IMG/VR virus record: IMGVR_UViG_3300046011_004931
Span: 1 to 35,575 of that record
DNA from: a virus
DNA: 35,575 bases
Direction: 5' to 3' (one strand)
Part shown: in pieces, positions 1 to 7,686 of the stretch
Layout: each line of letters starts with the position of its first letter
How positions within the stretch are numbered: position 1 is the stretch's first letter
The notes under the pieces: generated by a model
Database searches by the model: none
The model's input: the letters and a program-made list of their open reading frames with translations, nothing else
What the model was told of the DNA's origin: nothing
Program-made: the position numbers and the translations under genes

Positions 1-6
1 AAGAGG

Positions 7-159
7 TATCTTTAAAACTCTACTTATACAAGAGAGAAAGATCAAATTATAAAGTAATAGGAAAACGCCAAAAAAAGGCGCATCGCGCACAAAAGGCGCA
101 CTTCACCCAAAAAACAGGAAAAATGAGCCCAATCAGTGACAACATGTCTATTCAGACCA
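7..159. repeat. Terminal direct repeat, left copy
   Basis: These 153 bases are identical to 35423-35575 at the right end. The first six bases of the window do not match the bases before the right copy, so the repeat starts at base 7. The copy contains the leader and the first 37 bases of the DnaA-like gene. It most simply reflects circular closure of the assembly, from a circular or circularly permuted genome. A true short direct terminal repeat is the alternative, but coding sequence inside it makes that less attractive. Confidence 0.9.
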
Positions 160-545
160 TCCTTCTCGTTTGCGAGCATGCCTGCGGGGTAAACAACATC
201 ACCAAAAGGTGCAGGGAGCGCGACGTGGTACTCGGCCGGCAGCTGGCTTTCAAACTGCTAAGGGAACACCTGAAGATGTCCTTCAAATCGATCAGCGAGG
301 TTTTTGGTGACGCCATCAAGGACCACAGCACGGTGATCCACGGCATCACCCGCATCAACGACTTACTGGACAGCGGAGACATCCTCGCATCCGAGAAGTT
401 CAACACGATTCTGAACGACCGAAGGCTTTTGCCCTACATCCGCACATACGACCAGGCGGTGACGGTTCTCATCCCCGAGCACATAGCCAAGGAGGAGTTT
501 TTTGCATACATCCAGGAGCGCTACCCGGACTCAGAGATGCTGTGA
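123..545 (+). CDS. Stand-alone DnaA domain IV-like replication protein
   Basis: A 140-residue protein whose residues 10-85 look like the C-terminal DNA-binding domain (domain IV) of the initiator DnaA. The helix-turn-helix is followed by DHSTVIHG at residues 67-74, matching the DnaA signature that reads the DnaA box. The AAA+ ATPase domain is absent, so the protein can bind DNA but should not form an ATP-driven initiation filament by itself. Residues 86-140 are an unrecognised tail. Its start lies just downstream of paired GGCGCA iterons (73-82 and 91-100). I infer that it binds the phage origin, or host DnaA boxes, and helps recruit the primase-helicase encoded at the other end of the linear map. 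The domain assignment is firm; the role is inference. Confidence 0.8.
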   Translation: MSPISDNMSIQTILLVCEHACGVNNITKRCRERDVVLGRQLAFKLLREHLKMSFKSISEVFGDAIKDHSTVIHGITRINDLLDSGDILASEKFNTILNDRRLLPYIRTYDQAVTVLIPEHIAKEEFFAYIQERYPDSEML

Positions 546-606
546 GTTATCCCTCACTTTTGCATAGTGCGCGTTTTGTGTCTGAAGTCGTGGTAAATTA
601 GCCGCG

Positions 607-993
607 ATGGCGTACGACAGGGAGGATGTAATCATGCAGGCGTTGAGGGTAATCGACGATGAACAGATCACCCGCGTGACCGATTTGGTGGCGTATCTGC
701 CCATCAGCAGGGCCACATTCTACAACTGGGAACTCGACAAGTTAGACGTGTTCCAAGAAAAGGTCAACGAAATCAAAATCAGCCTGAAGAACAAGATGAA
801 ACGCAAGTGGATCGAGGGCGACAACCCCGCTCTACAGATTGCGGCATTCAAGCTTATAGCCGAGGACGACGAGGTCGACAAGGTCACGCTAACGAAGGTG
901 AAGAACGAAACAACCATGACGCTCAAGCCGTCAGTCAGCATAGCCCTACATGGCACATCGGACGATAACGGTCAAGGCGACGAAGTCGTGTGA
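607..993 (+). CDS. terS: Terminase small subunit (putative)
   Basis: A 128-residue protein directly upstream of, and overlapping by 44 bases, the terminase large subunit gene. Residues about 20-47 form a predicted helix-turn-helix (segment PISRATFYNWELDKL). The middle is basic (KNKMKRKW), and residues 85-100 are charged and helical, fitting oligomerisation. Small terminases recognise the pac or cos site and load the large subunit. These proteins diverge quickly, so the call rests on position, size and the N-terminal HTH rather than on a family signature. A generic HTH protein is the alternative. Confidence 0.7.
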   Translation: MAYDREDVIMQALRVIDDEQITRVTDLVAYLPISRATFYNWELDKLDVFQEKVNEIKISLKNKMKRKWIEGDNPALQIAAFKLIAEDDEVDKVTLTKVKNETTMTLKPSVSIALHGTSDDNGQGDEVV

Positions 994-2116
994 CCGAACC
1001 ATAAGAGCTCTTTTACATTTGACGAAGCGGTACATCTGCCACGAGGGGGGTGCACGTTCGGGCAAGACCTACGGGATACTTCAGGCGCTGATATACTGGG
1101 CCGACTCGCATCCCAAGACGAAGATCAGCATCGTCTCGCATAGCCTGCCTCACCTGAAACGGGGAGCCATGCGGGACTTCTTCGACATACTGAACTCATG
1201 GGAGTGGTACGACGAGAACATGCACAATAAGACCGACGGCGTGTACACCTTCGACAGCGGCTCATACATCGAGTTCATCGGCCTGGAGGACCCGGGCCGT
1301 GCAAGGGGACCGGCACGAGACATCCTGTTCGTCAACGAGGCGAACCTGATCAGCAAGCCCCTCTTCGACCAGCTCGACATGCGGACCACACACAAGGTCA
1401 TCACGGACTTGAACCCGGCCGACTTCGACTCGTACGCCTACCACATCGCAGATGGAGACAACTCCGTCAAGATCGTGAGCACCTATCGGGACAACCCGCA
1501 TATTAGCGACATGCAGCGCGGTGTGATCGAGTCCTACCGAGACGCCGACCCGATGATGTGGAAGGTGTTCGGTCTTGGTGAGAGGGGCGCGAGTCAGGAG
1601 CAGATATACACGCACTGGCGCATTACGGACGCCATGCCCGACGGCGAGACCTTCTACGGACTTGACTTCGGATACCGAAACCCCACGGCGATCGTAAAAG
1701 CCGTCCTGCACGACAACAGCCTGTACATCCAGGAACTTCTCTACCTATCCAACCTCACAACGAACGACTTGACCAGCCTGATGCCTTCCATGGGCATAGG
1801 GCAGTACGACGAGATTTTTTGCGACGCGGCGGAGCCTAAAAGCATCGAGGAACTGTACAGGTGCGGATGGAATGTCAAGCCCGCCGACAAGGACGTCTAC
1901 GCGGGAATCATGAAGGTGAAGAGCCTTCCGCTCTACGTCCACGCCGGAAGTGCCAACCTGATCGCGGAGCTGAAGAGCTACAAATGGAAAACCGACAAGG
2001 ACGGACAGGTGATAGACAAGGAACCCGTGAAACTGAACGACCACGCCGTTGACGCGATGCGATACGCGGTGTTCACCAAACTAAAGCAGCCCCAGCTTAC
2101 ATGGGGCGTCATGTGA
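950..2116 (+). CDS. terL: Terminase large subunit
   Basis: The DNA-packaging motor, with an N-terminal ATPase and a C-terminal nuclease, 388 residues long. Visible motifs are Walker A GGARSGKT (33-40), Walker B ILFVNEA with the catalytic Glu at 130, and a coupling motif TDLNPAD (152-158). The RNase H-like nuclease acids follow: GLDFG (D239), CDAAE (D292) and NDHAVDAMRY (D364, D368). All essential residues are present. It would translocate DNA into the prohead through the portal encoded next and cut the concatemer. The start overlaps the small terminase gene; a later start would remove the region before Walker A. The gene end overlaps the portal start (TGATG). Confidence 0.97.
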   Translation: MAHRTITVKATKSCDRTIRALLHLTKRYICHEGGARSGKTYGILQALIYWADSHPKTKISIVSHSLPHLKRGAMRDFFDILNSWEWYDENMHNKTDGVYTFDSGSYIEFIGLEDPGRARGPARDILFVNEANLISKPLFDQLDMRTTHKVITDLNPADFDSYAYHIADGDNSVKIVSTYRDNPHISDMQRGVIESYRDADPMMWKVFGLGERGASQEQIYTHWRITDAMPDGETFYGLDFGYRNPTAIVKAVLHDNSLYIQELLYLSNLTTNDLTSLMPSMGIGQYDEIFCDAAEPKSIEELYRCGWNVKPADKDVYAGIMKVKSLPLYVHAGSANLIAELKSYKWKTDKDGQVIDKEPVKLNDHAVDAMRYAVFTKLKQPQLTWGVM

Positions 2117-3504
2117 TGGGAATATTCGACAGGTTCATCGACTCATACCTCCAGCGAAAGGGCTTTAACCCACAGCAGCCACAGCAGATGCTGCCCGTCA
2201 ACGCCTCCGCCGTCCTCTCCACCTTCGACGCCCAACGATACACCGACGCTTACGACAACAACGCTGACGTCTATGCGGTCGTCTCCTTCCTGGCACGGAA
2301 GGCGGCGAGCATCCCGTGGTACGTGTACCGCAAGAACGGCGGCAACAAGGCGGCCCTCGCGCTGGAGCGCTACAAGAGCCTGTCGAAAGGCATGGGCAAC
2401 AGGGGCGCCTACGAACGCGCCCTGATAGAGCGCAAGGCGGCATACGACGAGAACATGATCGTCGAGAACAGCCCGACCGCCGCGCTTCTGAAGCGACCCA
2501 ACGGATATCAAGGCCAGGACCAGTTTTTCGAGCAACTCTTCGGCTACCGCTTCCTTTCGGGGGAGGGGTTCATATGGGGCAACGATGGCAACCTCGACAG
2601 GGAGTTCGTGGAGATGTTCATCCTGCCCTCCCAATACATGGGCCTCATTCCCGACAAGGACGACCTGTACGGGGTCGCCGCGTGGGAGATGGAGGTCGGC
2701 ACGGGTAAGATCGTCCTGCAAAAGGACGACGTCATGCAGTGGAAGAGCTGGACCGCCAACTTCGACAGCGTGACGCGCAGCCACCTTCGTGGCGTCTCAC
2801 CCATCAAGGCGGCATGGAACACCTACCTCATGGGCCGGGAGGCGCAAAAGGCCGCCGCCTCGCAGATGGCCAATGGAGGCGCAAAGGGGGCGCTGGTGCC
2901 GAGGCCCGTCGGCAACGTCCTGCCTCCCATAAGCGAGGAGCAGGCGGCCAAGATGCAGAGGGCCCTCGCCGATCGTATCAACAACCAAGACAGGATGGGA
3001 CAGGTGGCGATGCTGCAATCGAGCTTCGACTATCTGTCTTTCGGCCTGTCCAACAGGGATATGGCCCTTATCGAGACCATGCAGTTCAGCTTGCAGCAGT
3101 GGTGCCGGGTGTTCGGCATGCCGGTGGTGCTGTTCAGCCCGGACAACATGGCGGACAACAACTATCAGAACGCTTTGCGCGACCTCGTCACGAACACCAT
3201 CGTGCCGATGGCCGCCCAGCTCCGCGACGAGCTGAACAGGTGGCTGGTTACGAGGATGGGAGAGACGGGTGTGTTCATCGACTTCGACATCTCGGCTCTT
3301 CCCGAGCTTCAAAGGGACATGGAGAAGATGGTCAACTCGCTTGTAAACGCCTCATGGCTTACCATGGACGAGAAGCGCATCGCCATGAACTACGAGCCGA
3401 AGGCGGGGGCATACGACATGAGCTATGTGTCACAGGGTCTGATTCCGTTGGAGCAGGCCGGAATGGATTTGGGCAGTGACGACGATCTCGATAACCGTAT
3501 CTGA
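2116..3504 (+). CDS. Portal protein (HK97 type)
   Basis: The dodecameric portal through which DNA enters and leaves the head, about 462 residues. The N-terminal segment with ADVYAVVSFLARKAASIPW and the central 'LSNRDMALIETMQFSLQQWC' region with following GMPVVLF are typical of HK97/lambda-type portal families. I chose the ATG at 2116, which overlaps the terL stop as TGATG. An in-frame ATG at 2101 would add five residues inside terL. The C-terminus is acidic (GSDDDLDNRI), and its last 29 bases overlap a possible small ORF. Portal followed by head protein, protease and capsid gene is the classical head-module order. Confidence 0.93.
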   Translation: MGIFDRFIDSYLQRKGFNPQQPQQMLPVNASAVLSTFDAQRYTDAYDNNADVYAVVSFLARKAASIPWYVYRKNGGNKAALALERYKSLSKGMGNRGAYERALIERKAAYDENMIVENSPTAALLKRPNGYQGQDQFFEQLFGYRFLSGEGFIWGNDGNLDREFVEMFILPSQYMGLIPDKDDLYGVAAWEMEVGTGKIVLQKDDVMQWKSWTANFDSVTRSHLRGVSPIKAAWNTYLMGREAQKAAASQMANGGAKGALVPRPVGNVLPPISEEQAAKMQRALADRINNQDRMGQVAMLQSSFDYLSFGLSNRDMALIETMQFSLQQWCRVFGMPVVLFSPDNMADNNYQNALRDLVTNTIVPMAAQLRDELNRWLVTRMGETGVFIDFDISALPELQRDMEKMVNSLVNASWLTMDEKRIAMNYEPKAGAYDMSYVSQGLIPLEQAGMDLGSDDDLDNRI

Positions 3505-3634
3505 GGAGATCACCCACTGGTTCTTTTACACGGACGGAGTGGTCAAGCAGGAGACCGTCGTCTATCGAAAATCGGAGGATGTATGGATACTGAACTCATT
3601 GATCGACTGGTCAAAGAGCGGTTCCCAAAACTGA
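3476..3634 (+). CDS. Possible 52-residue protein between portal and head protein
   Basis: A GTG-initiated reading frame of 52 residues, too short for standard ORF lists. It bridges the 78-base gap after the portal stop, overlapping the portal end by 29 bases and the next ORF by 52. The product begins MTTISITVSEEITHWFFYTD and has alternating hydrophobic residues suggestive of beta strands. It matches no family I can name. It is included because it covers an otherwise empty interval in a genome with almost no gaps. It could still be chance. Confidence 0.38.
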   Translation: MTTISITVSEEITHWFFYTDGVVKQETVVYRKSEDVWILNSLIDWSKSGSQN

Positions 3635-3819
3635 AAACCGAATGGACCTGCATCACGGAGAAAAGGTTCCGGGACGCGGCACGTGCCGCCTACCGACTAA
3701 AACTGATAGATGAATTTTCGAGAGCGGAGGAGATACTGGCTACAGGCGGCAAGGCAGATGCGCAGGCTGGAGCTGAACTACGCGGCGAAGATTCAACGCC
3801 TGTTGAAAGAACAGGTTAG
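3583..3819 (+). CDS. Small hypothetical protein, 78 residues
   Basis: A short protein with a charged, mostly helical N-terminal half (residues 1-50, Lys/Arg/Glu rich) and a low-complexity Gly/Ala-rich tail. It has one of the few clear Shine-Dalgarno sequences in the window, GGAGG at 3574-3578, five bases before the ATG. Its last 110 bases overlap the head-protein gene in another frame, and its tail may be constrained mainly by that gene. No function can be assigned. The position suggests a minor head component or a coupling ORF. Confidence 0.5.
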   Translation: MDTELIDRLVKERFPKLKTEWTCITEKRFRDAARAAYRLKLIDEFSRAEEILATGGKADAQAGAELRGEDSTPVERTG

Positions 3820-4522
3820 CTCTTTGATAATCAAGGCCGAGGAGGTCGGGTTCAACGCCGCGATCGGTAGCGCACCGCTGTTCAACGACAGGTTCATCGA
3901 ACTATTGATGGACATGTACAAGAAGGCGGGGTTGCAGTTCGCCATTCAGACGAACCGCTACCTGGCGAAGGAGGAACGCAAGGACGTCTTCTTCAACGCC
4001 GAGGTGCTGCAAATGATTGTCAACATACTGGGCAATCAAGCCCTGTCGCTGGTGACGCGGATGGACGACACGACCAAACAGGTTCTCCTCGACATCATCC
4101 AGCAGGGTGAGCTTGAGCAGAGGTCGTTCAGGGAAATCGCGCTGGCGATGGAGGCGTCGTGGATCGTTCAGTACCCAAGGGCGCTAACCATAGCACGCAC
4201 CGAGATAGGCAGAGCCGCCAACATCGGCAGCATGACCGCCGCCGAGAAGCAGCGCTTTCAGACGGTGAAGGTGTGGGTGAGCGGTCAGGACAGGCTGACT
4301 CGGACGTACGGCAAGAAGGACGAGTACGACCATTGGATACTTGACGGCCAGCGCAGGGAGTTCCTTGAGCCGTTCGAGCAGGCAGGCAGGACCAACGGCA
4401 TCACGGCGGTGGCGCAGCAACCGGGCGACCCTCTGGCCCCGGCGGCTTTCACGATCAACTGCCGCTGCGTGGTGGTCTTCGAGGCAAAAAGAGACGCAAA
4501 TGGCAGACTCGTCAGAAAGTGA
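3710..4522 (+). CDS. Phage head morphogenesis protein, SPP1 gp7 / MuF family
   Basis: A minor head protein of 270 residues. The family signature is clear in the C-terminal half: IARTEIGRAAN at 161-171, DHWILDGQ at 207-214 and INCRC at 249-253. SPP1 gp7-like proteins bind the portal, are packaged in the prohead and influence DNA ejection. The N-terminal half is helical. An internal in-frame ATG at 3758 would give a product 16 residues shorter and reduce the overlap with the preceding ORF. No toxin domain is fused at the C-terminus, unlike in some MuF polymorphic-toxin proteins. Confidence 0.9.
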   Translation: MNFRERRRYWLQAARQMRRLELNYAAKIQRLLKEQVSSLIIKAEEVGFNAAIGSAPLFNDRFIELLMDMYKKAGLQFAIQTNRYLAKEERKDVFFNAEVLQMIVNILGNQALSLVTRMDDTTKQVLLDIIQQGELEQRSFREIALAMEASWIVQYPRALTIARTEIGRAANIGSMTAAEKQRFQTVKVWVSGQDRLTRTYGKKDEYDHWILDGQRREFLEPFEQAGRTNGITAVAQQPGDPLAPAAFTINCRCVVVFEAKRDANGRLVRK

Positions 4523-4715
4523 GTTACCGAGGATAGCCTACGAGGTTGCCCTGAAGTGCAACTCATGCGGCTGTAAATGGCAGGACATGGCGAGCATGGA
4601 CGGCACGGTCAAACCGATGGGGATAGGTTACGAATGGAACCCGGTGCACTTCTGCCCGTACTGCGGAAAGATTGACAACGAAATAGACGGAGATGCCAGT
4701 AGAGAAATGCGGTAA
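4500..4715 (+). CDS. Small zinc-ribbon protein
   Basis: A 71-residue protein with two cysteine pairs, CNSCGC near residues 20-25 and CPYCG near residue 54. They are about 30 residues apart, as expected for a four-cysteine zinc ribbon. I used the ATG at 4500, which overlaps the end of the MuF gene by 23 bases. An in-frame upstream ATG at 4341 lies wholly inside that gene and would add an Arg/Ser-rich shadow sequence. The gene overlaps the protease start by 23 bases. Small zinc-ribbon proteins are frequent in phage head modules, but no biochemical role is known to me. Confidence 0.75.
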   Translation: MADSSESELPRIAYEVALKCNSCGCKWQDMASMDGTVKPMGIGYEWNPVHFCPYCGKIDNEIDGDASREMR

Positions 4716-5835
4716 CGGAAAATGGAGGATAGGCGACGGCCCTTGCATGTACACCAGCGAGGGGGCCGCCGATCGCGCCTATGTCGCGTACCTGGCGGCG
4801 GAGGAAGACGCGAAGAACCTGAAGGAGGACACCTACAACGACTATCCGGAGGCCGCAAGCAACAACGCCAAACGTGCTCTAAAGTACAAGGAGGAGAACG
4901 GGTCGAGCTGTGGCACGGATGTAGGATGGACCCGCGCCCGGCAGTTGGCGAACAGAGAGCGCCTCTCGCGCGACACGATCGCACGGATGGCGTCCTTCAA
5001 GCGCCACCAGCAGAACAAGGACGTGCCGTACAGCGAGGGGTGCGGCGGGATTATGTGGGACGCATGGGGCGGAGACGCAGGGATAGATTGGGCCATCGCC
5101 AAGCTGAAACGAATAGACGAAAAAAGCATACGAATGATATACGGCTACAAAAGACTGAACCAGGACGTGAAGGACGTTGACGCCAAGCAGGGCGTCGTGA
5201 CGGGATACTTCTCGGCCTTTAACATCAAGGACAGCGACGGAGACATCATCCGGCCGGGAGCGTTCAGGAAGAGCCTAGACGAATGGTTTCCCAAGGGCAG
5301 GATCAAGCACCTCCTCAACCATGACCCTCGCCAGCCGCTCGGCAAGATACAGGTCCTGAAGGAGGACGAGTACGGGCTGTACTACGAGAGCAAGGTCGGC
5401 ACCCACAATCTCGGCCGGGACTTCATCAAGATGGTGGAGAGCGGGTTGGTACAGGAGCACTCCATCGGGTTCTCGGTCAAGAACGAGAAGAAGGGCGCGG
5501 ACGCCAACGAGCTTCTTGACATCCAGCTGTTCGAGGGATCGAGCCTGACGTCATGGGGTGCCAACGAGTACACACCCATGCTCGGGATGAAAGGGCGGAC
5601 GGTGGCCGACCGCGTGGAGCGGCTGAAGAAGCTGGAGAAGTTCGTGAAGAGCACGGACGCCACCGACGAAACGATAGAGCTTTTGTTACTTGAAATAAAG
5701 CAGCTGCATCAGCTGATTGAGGACTTGAGTAGCCTGCCGGAAGCGGTTGACGCACCGGAAGAGCCAAAGGTCGAAGAGAAGTCGAGCGATGCGCTGAAGA
5801 AGGCTGTAGACATACTCATTTTCAAACACTTTTAA
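4693..5835 (+). CDS. HK97-family prohead protease with extra N-terminal domain
   Basis: The maturation protease that trims the capsid protein delta domain. The herpesvirus-assemblin-like fold occupies residues about 165-295: GYFSAFNIKDSDGDIIRPGA, then the nucleophile helpers His210 (LLNHD) and Ser257 (EHSIGF), then the SSLTSWGAN strand. The protein is 380 residues, roughly twice a minimal HK97 protease. Residues 1-143 form a separate conserved-looking domain with Cys6, Cys18, Cys73 and Cys117, and a run YPEAASNNAKRAL. I have the impression of having seen this module in other phage head proteins but cannot name it. Residues about 310-350 are predicted coiled coil and could act in scaffolding. 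The gene ends ten bases before the capsid gene. Confidence 0.92.
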   Translation: MPVEKCGNGKWRIGDGPCMYTSEGAADRAYVAYLAAEEDAKNLKEDTYNDYPEAASNNAKRALKYKEENGSSCGTDVGWTRARQLANRERLSRDTIARMASFKRHQQNKDVPYSEGCGGIMWDAWGGDAGIDWAIAKLKRIDEKSIRMIYGYKRLNQDVKDVDAKQGVVTGYFSAFNIKDSDGDIIRPGAFRKSLDEWFPKGRIKHLLNHDPRQPLGKIQVLKEDEYGLYYESKVGTHNLGRDFIKMVESGLVQEHSIGFSVKNEKKGADANELLDIQLFEGSSLTSWGANEYTPMLGMKGRTVADRVERLKKLEKFVKSTDATDETIELLLLEIKQLHQLIEDLSSLPEAVDAPEEPKVEEKSSDALKKAVDILIFKHF

Positions 5836-5845
5836 TCCGCAAACA

Positions 5846-6997
5846 ATGAGCGAGATCAAAGAAATCATCGAGACCCTCGAGCCCAAGATCAAGGGCTTCA
5901 AGGAAGAGCTGGCGGCCGACGTCGCCAAGCTGGACAGCAAGCTGGCCGCCGACGTGGCCCAGCTCAACGAGGACGCCGCCAAGAAGAGCGAGACGCTCGG
6001 CGAACTCAAGGCAAAGGTTGACGCCCTCGCCGCGAAGAACGGCAAGATGGTGGCCGGTGCCATCGAGAAGGCCGGGTGGAACAACTCCGACTTCATGAAG
6101 AGCGGTGTCATGGACATCGTCGCCGAGAACTTCGACAGCATCCGCAACGAGAAGCCCTTCTCCTCGCAGAAGATCGTCGGCAACATGACCATGATCGACA
6201 ACCTCACCGGAACCAGCCAGGTTTCCTACGTGCAGAACCCGATCATGAGGTCGTTCTTCAACCCGCACCTGTATGACGTCTTCCGCATCGTGCCCACCGC
6301 CACCGGCAACGTCACCTTCCCCAGGGGCAAGAGCCCCGTCGGTGAGGGTTCCTTCGGCGCGCAGACCGAGGGCAGTGCCAAGGCGCAGGTCGACTACGAC
6401 GTGGAGATGGTGAACGTGTCCGTCCCATTCATCGCCGGCTACGCTCGCGTAAGCCGTCAGATGTTGCAGGACCTTCCCTTCCTCCAGTCCTATCTGTCGC
6501 AGAGCCTGATCGAGGACTGGAACCGCGCCGTCAACGTGCGCTTCCTGAACTCCATCGCGACCAACTCGACCGCCCTGTCCACCTCGCAGACGCTGACCGT
6601 CGCCAAGATGATCGACGGCATCGCGCAGCACGGTAACCTCGGCCTCGGCAACGCGAACCTGATCCTCACCACCTGGCCTGCATGGAGCACGCTGCTTCTG
6701 ACCAAGCCCAGCGACTTCTCCGTGCCCGCCTCCGTGGCAGTGGACCAGTCCGGTGCCATCAGGATCAACGGCATCCCCGTCGTTCCCCACAGCCAGGTGA
6801 CCGGCTCGAGGTTCTACGTCATGAACACCAACGCCTTCGGCATCGCCCAGGCGAGCGGTCTTCAGGTACGCAGCACCGAGTTCAACGAGGACGACTTCGT
6901 GAAGAACCTGATCACCTACAGGGCAGAGGCTCGCATCGAGCTCCTCGCCTTCCAGCCCACCGCTGCCGTCTACGGCGCAACGGGCACCGCTTCCTAA
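5846..6997 (+). CDS. Major capsid protein (HK97 fold)
   Basis: The main shell protein, 383 residues. Residues 1-75 are a Lys/Glu/Ala-rich coiled coil with heptad repeats (ELAADVAKL-DSKLAADVAQL), matching the delta/scaffold domain the upstream protease would remove. The remainder has HK97-like features: the N-arm/E-loop region rich in Asn/Thr, RVSRQMLQDLPFLQSYLS for the spine helix, and the C-terminal P/A-domain strands ending in AAVYGATGTAS. Strongly biased GC-rich codons fit high expression. A terminator follows 25 bases after the stop. Confidence 0.95.
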   Translation: MSEIKEIIETLEPKIKGFKEELAADVAKLDSKLAADVAQLNEDAAKKSETLGELKAKVDALAAKNGKMVAGAIEKAGWNNSDFMKSGVMDIVAENFDSIRNEKPFSSQKIVGNMTMIDNLTGTSQVSYVQNPIMRSFFNPHLYDVFRIVPTATGNVTFPRGKSPVGEGSFGAQTEGSAKAQVDYDVEMVNVSVPFIAGYARVSRQMLQDLPFLQSYLSQSLIEDWNRAVNVRFLNSIATNSTALSTSQTLTVAKMIDGIAQHGNLGLGNANLILTTWPAWSTLLLTKPSDFSVPASVAVDQSGAIRINGIPVVPHSQVTGSRFYVMNTNAFGIAQASGLQVRSTEFNEDDFVKNLITYRAEARIELLAFQPTAAVYGATGTAS

Positions 6998-7022
6998 CCC
7001 TCTCCGGGAAGCCACAAAGAAA

Positions 7023-7054
7023 GGGGCCGGCCATAGTGCCGGTCTCCTTTTTTT
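7023..7054 (+). terminator. Rho-independent terminator after the capsid gene
   Basis: A nine-pair stem (7023-7031 with 7038-7046, including two G-U pairs) with a six-base loop CATAGT. One further C, then a seven-T run, ends at 7054. It separates the abundant head-gene transcript from the glycosyltransferase cassette, so the cassette is probably read at a lower level or from its own promoter. Confidence 0.85.
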
Positions 7055-7056
7055 GC

Positions 7057-7064
7057 TATTTTTG
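7057..7064 (+). promoter_or_regulatory. Possible Bacteroidota -7 box before the glycosyltransferase cassette
   Basis: TATTTTTG matches the Bacteroidota -7 element TAnnTTTG. It lies directly after the terminator T-run and only four bases before the ATG at 7069. There is no TTG at the expected upstream distance. If functional, it would give a leaderless or nearly leaderless transcript. It could be chance in a T-rich stretch. Confidence 0.3.
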
Positions 7065-7068
7065 ACAC

Positions 7069-7686
7069 ATGAGCCTAAACCAACACTTCGACAAGGTCGT
7101 GGTGCTAACCCAAAAAAAGCGCATCGACAGGCAGTACCTTTTCACGCAGATGGCTGAGGAGATCGGCCTCTCGTTCAAATGGTTCTACGCCATCGAGGAC
7201 GAGAACCCCAAGAAGTCCTTCAACCTCTCCCATAAGGCGATACTGACGCAGTTCACCGAGAGCAACCTTAACACGCTCTTGGTTCTCGAGGACGACTGCG
7301 ACCTTCGCAACCTCGACAAGCTCGATAGCATCATGCGGGCGGCGCCTGAGCAGTGGGACCTCCTTTATTTCGGGGCGAACCTGAAGCCGACTCCCGAGTT
7401 CACGCCTCCCGAGAAGGAGAACGAGCACTGGTACTCCATCACAAACGCCTACTGCACCCACGCCATCGCCTACGACAAGGGTGTCGCGGGTTACATTGCC
7501 AGGAACTACGACGGAGAGACCATGTACGACGCATGGCTCGACACCAAGCTGTCGCTTATGCAAGCCTTCTGTTGCTCTCCATTCCTCGCCTACCAGCGGC
7601 CGACCCGCTCCGACCTGTGGGACAGGAACGTGGACTACACGGACACCTTTCAAGCGAGTGAGGACTACCTAAAAACTATACCATGA
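7069..7686 (+). CDS. Glycosyltransferase family 25-like protein
   Basis: A 205-residue protein with the layout of LPS-type GT25 transferases. It has an N-terminal strand KVVVLTQKKRIDR, then FNLSHKAILTQ (51-61), the metal-binding acidic motif LVLEDDC (71-77, Asp/Glu 74-76), and WDLLYFGANL near 105. YCTHAIAYDKG in the C-terminal half matches the acceptor-side segment. GT25 enzymes transfer galactose or related sugars from nucleotide donors onto lipooligosaccharide or protein. It is the first gene of a six-gene overlapping cassette and shares its stop region with the next ATG. The acceptor is unknown; host surface glycan and virion protein are both possible. Confidence 0.83.
   Translation: MSLNQHFDKVVVLTQKKRIDRQYLFTQMAEEIGLSFKWFYAIEDENPKKSFNLSHKAILTQFTESNLNTLLVLEDDCDLRNLDKLDSIMRAAPEQWDLLYFGANLKPTPEFTPPEKENEHWYSITNAYCTHAIAYDKGVAGYIARNYDGETMYDAWLDTKLSLMQAFCCSPFLAYQRPTRSDLWDRNVDYTDTFQASEDYLKTIP

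Noticed and set aside
542-561. Hairpin GTGAG/CTCAC followed by TTTT after the DnaA-IV gene
   Set aside because: The stem has only five pairs and overlaps the stop codon, too weak to call a terminator. It also resembles a DnaA box (TTATCC) but mismatches the consensus.
575-601. Promoter-like TTTG and TAAATTAG before the small terminase gene
   Set aside because: The -7 element differs from TAnnTTTG at several positions and the spacing is short, so it was not listed as a promoter.
2143-2784. Minus-strand frame of about 213 codons opposite the portal gene
   Set aside because: It is an antisense shadow of GC-rich coding sequence with no domain and no promoter.
5822-7015. Long minus-strand frame of nearly 400 codons opposite the capsid gene
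   Set aside because: It mirrors the capsid gene codon pattern of GC-rich third positions, has biased Val/Leu/Arg/His-rich content and no recognisable protein features. All real genes here are on the plus strand.
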